Source of the DNA: Gammaproteobacteria bacterium
Lineage (GTDB): Bacteria; Pseudomonadota; Alphaproteobacteria; UBA828
Reading direction: 5' to 3'
NCBI GenBank assembly: GCA_002714015.1
Contig: PAWF01000013.1
Coordinates: 20,234 to 28,876 of the forward strand
DNA length: 8,643 bases
In this document: piece by piece, positions 6,457 through 8,643 of the stretch
How the letters are laid out: the number at the start of each line of letters is the position of its first letter
Position numbering within the stretch: the first letter of the stretch is position 1
Position numbers and translations under genes: made by a program
Notes under the pieces: generated by a model
What the model was told of the DNA's origin: nothing
Seen by the model: the letters and a program-made list of their open reading frames with translations, nothing else
Database searches by the model: none

Positions 6457-6505
6457 ACTTCTAAGTGTCTTGAAGAAATATTCATATCAATACAGTGAGG
6501 GTAGC

Positions 6506-8545
6506 ATGTCCCATCTAAGAATAGCGATTGATATTGGCGGCACTTTTACAGATATCTGTATTATGGACGAATTGACTGGTGAAGTGAGAGTAGCAAAAAC
6601 TCCCTCTACGCCAGATGATCCTCTAGTAGGTGCTATGAATGGGCTAAATAAAGCAAATATTGATCTTAAAGATGTAACACTTCTATCTCATGGTACTACA
6701 GTTGCAACTAATGCACTTCTCACTCGTCGGCTTCCCCCGGCTGCAATGGTATGCACTCGTGGTTTCCGAGATGTTATCGAAATACGTCGAGCAGACAAAG
6801 AAGAATTGTGGGATACTTATGAGGATGTTGCGCCAGCGTATATTAATCGTAAAGACCGTCTAGTAGTAACTGAGCGTATAGATCATGCGGGTAATATAGT
6901 TGAGGCACTGGATGAAAGTGACGCACGTGAAGTTGCAAGAATACTAAAAAAACGTGGAGTGCAATCAGTTGCTATTTGCCTTATGAACTCATTTATAAAT
7001 CCAGTTCATGAACAAAGATTACAAGAAATTCTCAAAAATGAATTACCAGATGCTGACATAATAACCTCTAGTGACACTCTGCCTGAAATATTTGAGCATG
7101 AACGTTTTTCAACAACGGTCGTTAATTCTATTCTAAGTCCAATAGTAGGACGTTATGTCCAACGGATGAGTGAGCAACTTAAAGAAGCAGGCTACGTAAG
7201 CGATCTACTATTATTACACTCTGGAGGCGGTGTTATGACTCCAGCAACCGCCCAGCGTTATGCAGGTCGTCTAGCTGGTTCAGGAATTGCAGCAGGTGCT
7301 ATCGCTAGTCGCCACATTGCAATGCTATGTGGATACAAAAACTCAATAGGATTAGATATGGGTGGGACAAGCTGTGATGTCTCGCTAGTTTATGATGGAA
7401 AATCCCGTATCACTAAAGATTGGGGTATAGAATTTGGTCACCCTATTCGCTTCCCAAGTATTGAAGTTCTTACCATAGGAGCCGGGGGAGGCTCACTAGC
7501 ATGGATAGACGATGCAGGTGCCTTACATAATGGACCACAATCTGCTGGTGCCTCTCCTGGACCTGCATGTTATGGAAAAGGAAATAAAGTTCCCACTAAT
7601 ACTGATGCTAACGTTGTTTTAGGACGATTAGGCAACTCTCTAGCCGGAGGAAATATTAAACTAGACCTTGATGCTGCTAGAAATTCTGTAAGAGATTGCG
7701 TAGCTGAACAACTTGGTATGAGTATTGATGAAGCAGCAAAATCTATCGTGAGTGTAGCAAATGCTAATATGGCCGATGCAGTGCGATTAATTTCTATAAG
7801 TCGTGGTTATGATCCTCGTGATTTTGCATTAGTAGCCTTTGGTGGAGCTGGGGCTTTACATGGGGTCGCACTAGCAAGGGAATTATCTATTCCTATAGTT
7901 ATTATACCCCCAAACCCTGGGGTAACTTCAGCACTCGGTTGCTTACTAGTTGATATCCGCCACGATTTAGCCCAAAGCTACCTGAAGTCAGCGAGCAAAG
8001 CAGATGCCAATGATATTGAAAATAAATTTATTGAAATGGAGAATGATGCGCGTACGCGTTTGGTAACAGAGGGTGTAGAATCAAAAAATATGATTTTAGA
8101 ACGCTCAATAGATATGATGTATGCTGGGCAATGGCGATCATTAAAGGTTGCTGTCAGCACTCCATTCATATCCGTAGAATCTGCGATAGAATCCTTTCAT
8201 CAAGCCCATGAACTTGAATATGCGTTTAGAAGAGATGAGGCTAATGTAGATTTATTTCGTCTGAATTTAACAGCAATAGGGGTAACACAAAAAGCTGAAC
8301 TAAAGCGCCATACAGAATCTTCTCAACCAATCAATCCAAGGGGTAGTCGCCTGGTAGCTTTTGATGATTTAGAAACTTCTATTGAAACTCCTATTTATCG
8401 ACATGAGGATCTGACAGCTGGATCAAAATTAGTTGGTCCCGCAATCATAGAACAATTAGATTCTACTACCTTAATACCGCCAGATCTTAAAGTTGAAGTA
8501 GATGAATGGCTCAATATACGAATTTTTATATTGGAGGAAAGCTAA
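6506..8545 (+). CDS. hyuA: Hydantoinase/oxoprolinase family protein, A subunit
   Basis: This is the ATP-binding subunit of the family that includes N-methylhydantoinase HyuA, 5-oxoprolinase and the alpha/beta parts of acetone and acetophenone carboxylases; these phosphorylate a substrate amide or enol at ATP cost. The 679 residues carry an ASKHA-type ATPase: phosphate-1 loop DIGGTFTDI (9-17), SHGTTVATNALL (61-72), phosphate-2 loop DMGGTSCDV (284-292), then GAGGGS (325-330), SAGASPGPACYG (346-357) and FGGAGALHG (445-453). The C-terminal GPAIIEQLDSTT is also typical. Length is normal. I chose the ATG at 6506 because GAGGG stands 4 nt upstream and homologues start close to this loop; an in-frame TTG at 6470 would add 12 residues with no Shine-Dalgarno site. 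Its stop overlaps the B-subunit start by one base. The LWDTYEDVAP segment (101-110) favours the hydantoinase-like branch, but the true substrate is open. Confidence 0.93.
   Translation: MSHLRIAIDIGGTFTDICIMDELTGEVRVAKTPSTPDDPLVGAMNGLNKANIDLKDVTLLSHGTTVATNALLTRRLPPAAMVCTRGFRDVIEIRRADKEELWDTYEDVAPAYINRKDRLVVTERIDHAGNIVEALDESDAREVARILKKRGVQSVAICLMNSFINPVHEQRLQEILKNELPDADIITSSDTLPEIFEHERFSTTVVNSILSPIVGRYVQRMSEQLKEAGYVSDLLLLHSGGGVMTPATAQRYAGRLAGSGIAAGAIASRHIAMLCGYKNSIGLDMGGTSCDVSLVYDGKSRITKDWGIEFGHPIRFPSIEVLTIGAGGGSLAWIDDAGALHNGPQSAGASPGPACYGKGNKVPTNTDANVVLGRLGNSLAGGNIKLDLDAARNSVRDCVAEQLGMSIDEAAKSIVSVANANMADAVRLISISRGYDPRDFALVAFGGAGALHGVALARELSIPIVIIPPNPGVTSALGCLLVDIRHDLAQSYLKSASKADANDIENKFIEMENDARTRLVTEGVESKNMILERSIDMMYAGQWRSLKVAVSTPFISVESAIESFHQAHELEYAFRRDEANVDLFRLNLTAIGVTQKAELKRHTESSQPINPRGSRLVAFDDLETSIETPIYRHEDLTAGSKLVGPAIIEQLDSTTLIPPDLKVEVDEWLNIRIFILEES
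8533..8540 (+). promoter_or_regulatory. Ribosome binding site of hyuB
   Basis: GGAGGAAA, inside the 3' end of hyuA, is the strongest Shine-Dalgarno sequence in the window and lies 4 nt before the ATG at 8545. Together with the TAATG overlap it fixes the hyuB start. Confidence 0.7.
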
Positions 8546-8643
8546 TGAGTAATTCACAAGCTGGACAGAGTCTCGATCCAGTAACATTCGAAGTACTTAA
8601 AAATTCGTTTATTACCGCTGTAGATCAAATGGCTGAACAAGTC
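8545..8643 (+). CDS. hyuB: Hydantoinase/oxoprolinase family protein, B subunit (N-terminal 33 residues only)
   Basis: Thirty-three codons are open to the right edge. The segment LDPVTFEVLKNSFITAVDQM (10-29) is the typical N-terminus of HyuB/oxoprolinase B proteins, which begin with a DPVT-E-x-x-x-N block followed by a helix. The B subunit combines with HyuA into the active ATP-dependent amidase or carboxylase. The 1-nt overlap with hyuA (TAATG) and the strong Shine-Dalgarno site point to coupled translation and balanced amounts. Whether a third small subunit, as in acetone carboxylase, follows cannot be seen. Confidence 0.85.
   Translation, partial: MSNSQAGQSLDPVTFEVLKNSFITAVDQMAEQV

Noticed and set aside
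6470..6505. Upstream TTG start adding 12 residues to HyuA
   Set aside because: There is no Shine-Dalgarno sequence before the TTG, whereas GAGGG precedes the ATG at 6506 and the family's DIGGTFTD loop normally lies within the first 10-15 residues.

Overview
The window looks like chromosomal DNA of a low-GC (by eye roughly 35-40% G+C) alphaproteobacterium, plausibly a marine or otherwise streamlined lineage. The taxonomic pointers are a cysteine-free ribosomal protein L31 of the type common in Alphaproteobacteria, placed divergently from an MsbA-related ABC exporter, a pairing I recall from alphaproteobacterial genomes. Short gaps, stop/start overlaps and only canonical metabolic families fit a compact genome. 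The phylum is an inference from gene families and not from a marker phylogeny.

Layout. (1) Positions 1-1466, minus strand: an MsbA-type half-transporter, cut off at the left edge after the Q-loop. (2) 1693-1914, plus strand: rpmE (L31), with a good sigma-70-like promoter and a Shine-Dalgarno site. (3) 1999-6377, minus strand: six co-directional genes that could form one operon. In transcription order they are a 91-aa conserved hypothetical, a small PPOX/F420-type flavin-fold protein, an NTF2/SnoaL-like protein, an acyl-CoA dehydrogenase, a CaiB/BaiF family III CoA-transferase and a two-hotdog FAS1-like/mesaconyl-C4-CoA-type hydratase. The last three are tightly coupled (1-nt overlap, then a 2-nt gap), and a weak terminator overlaps the last stop codon. 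(4) 6378-6505: a divergent promoter region carrying an inverted repeat around a candidate -10 box. (5) 6506-8643, plus strand: a hydantoinase/oxoprolinase A subunit (hyuA-like), followed with a 1-nt overlap by the start of its B subunit, cut by the right edge.

Functional reading. The CoA-transferase, acyl-CoA dehydrogenase and HTD2-type hydratase form a module that activates an acid to its CoA ester, oxidises it at C2-C3 and hydrates (or dehydrates) the double bond. Homologous trios occur in itaconate/mesaconate-type C5-dicarboxylate metabolism, so a small or branched dicarboxylic acid is a reasonable guess. No citramalyl-CoA-type lyase is visible here. The divergent hyuAB pair would encode an ATP-dependent amidase or carboxylase acting on a cyclic amide or a ketone. 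A shared control region hints that the two units may be co-regulated, but nothing in the sequence proves it.

I see no tRNA, rRNA, CRISPR array, insertion sequence, phage gene or toxin-antitoxin/defence gene, and no clear case for a wholly new system. The points most worth a second look are the relocated catalytic glutamate of the dehydrogenase, the dehydrogenase/transferase/hydratase trio, the operator-like repeat upstream of hyuA, and the uncharacterised small upstream genes.
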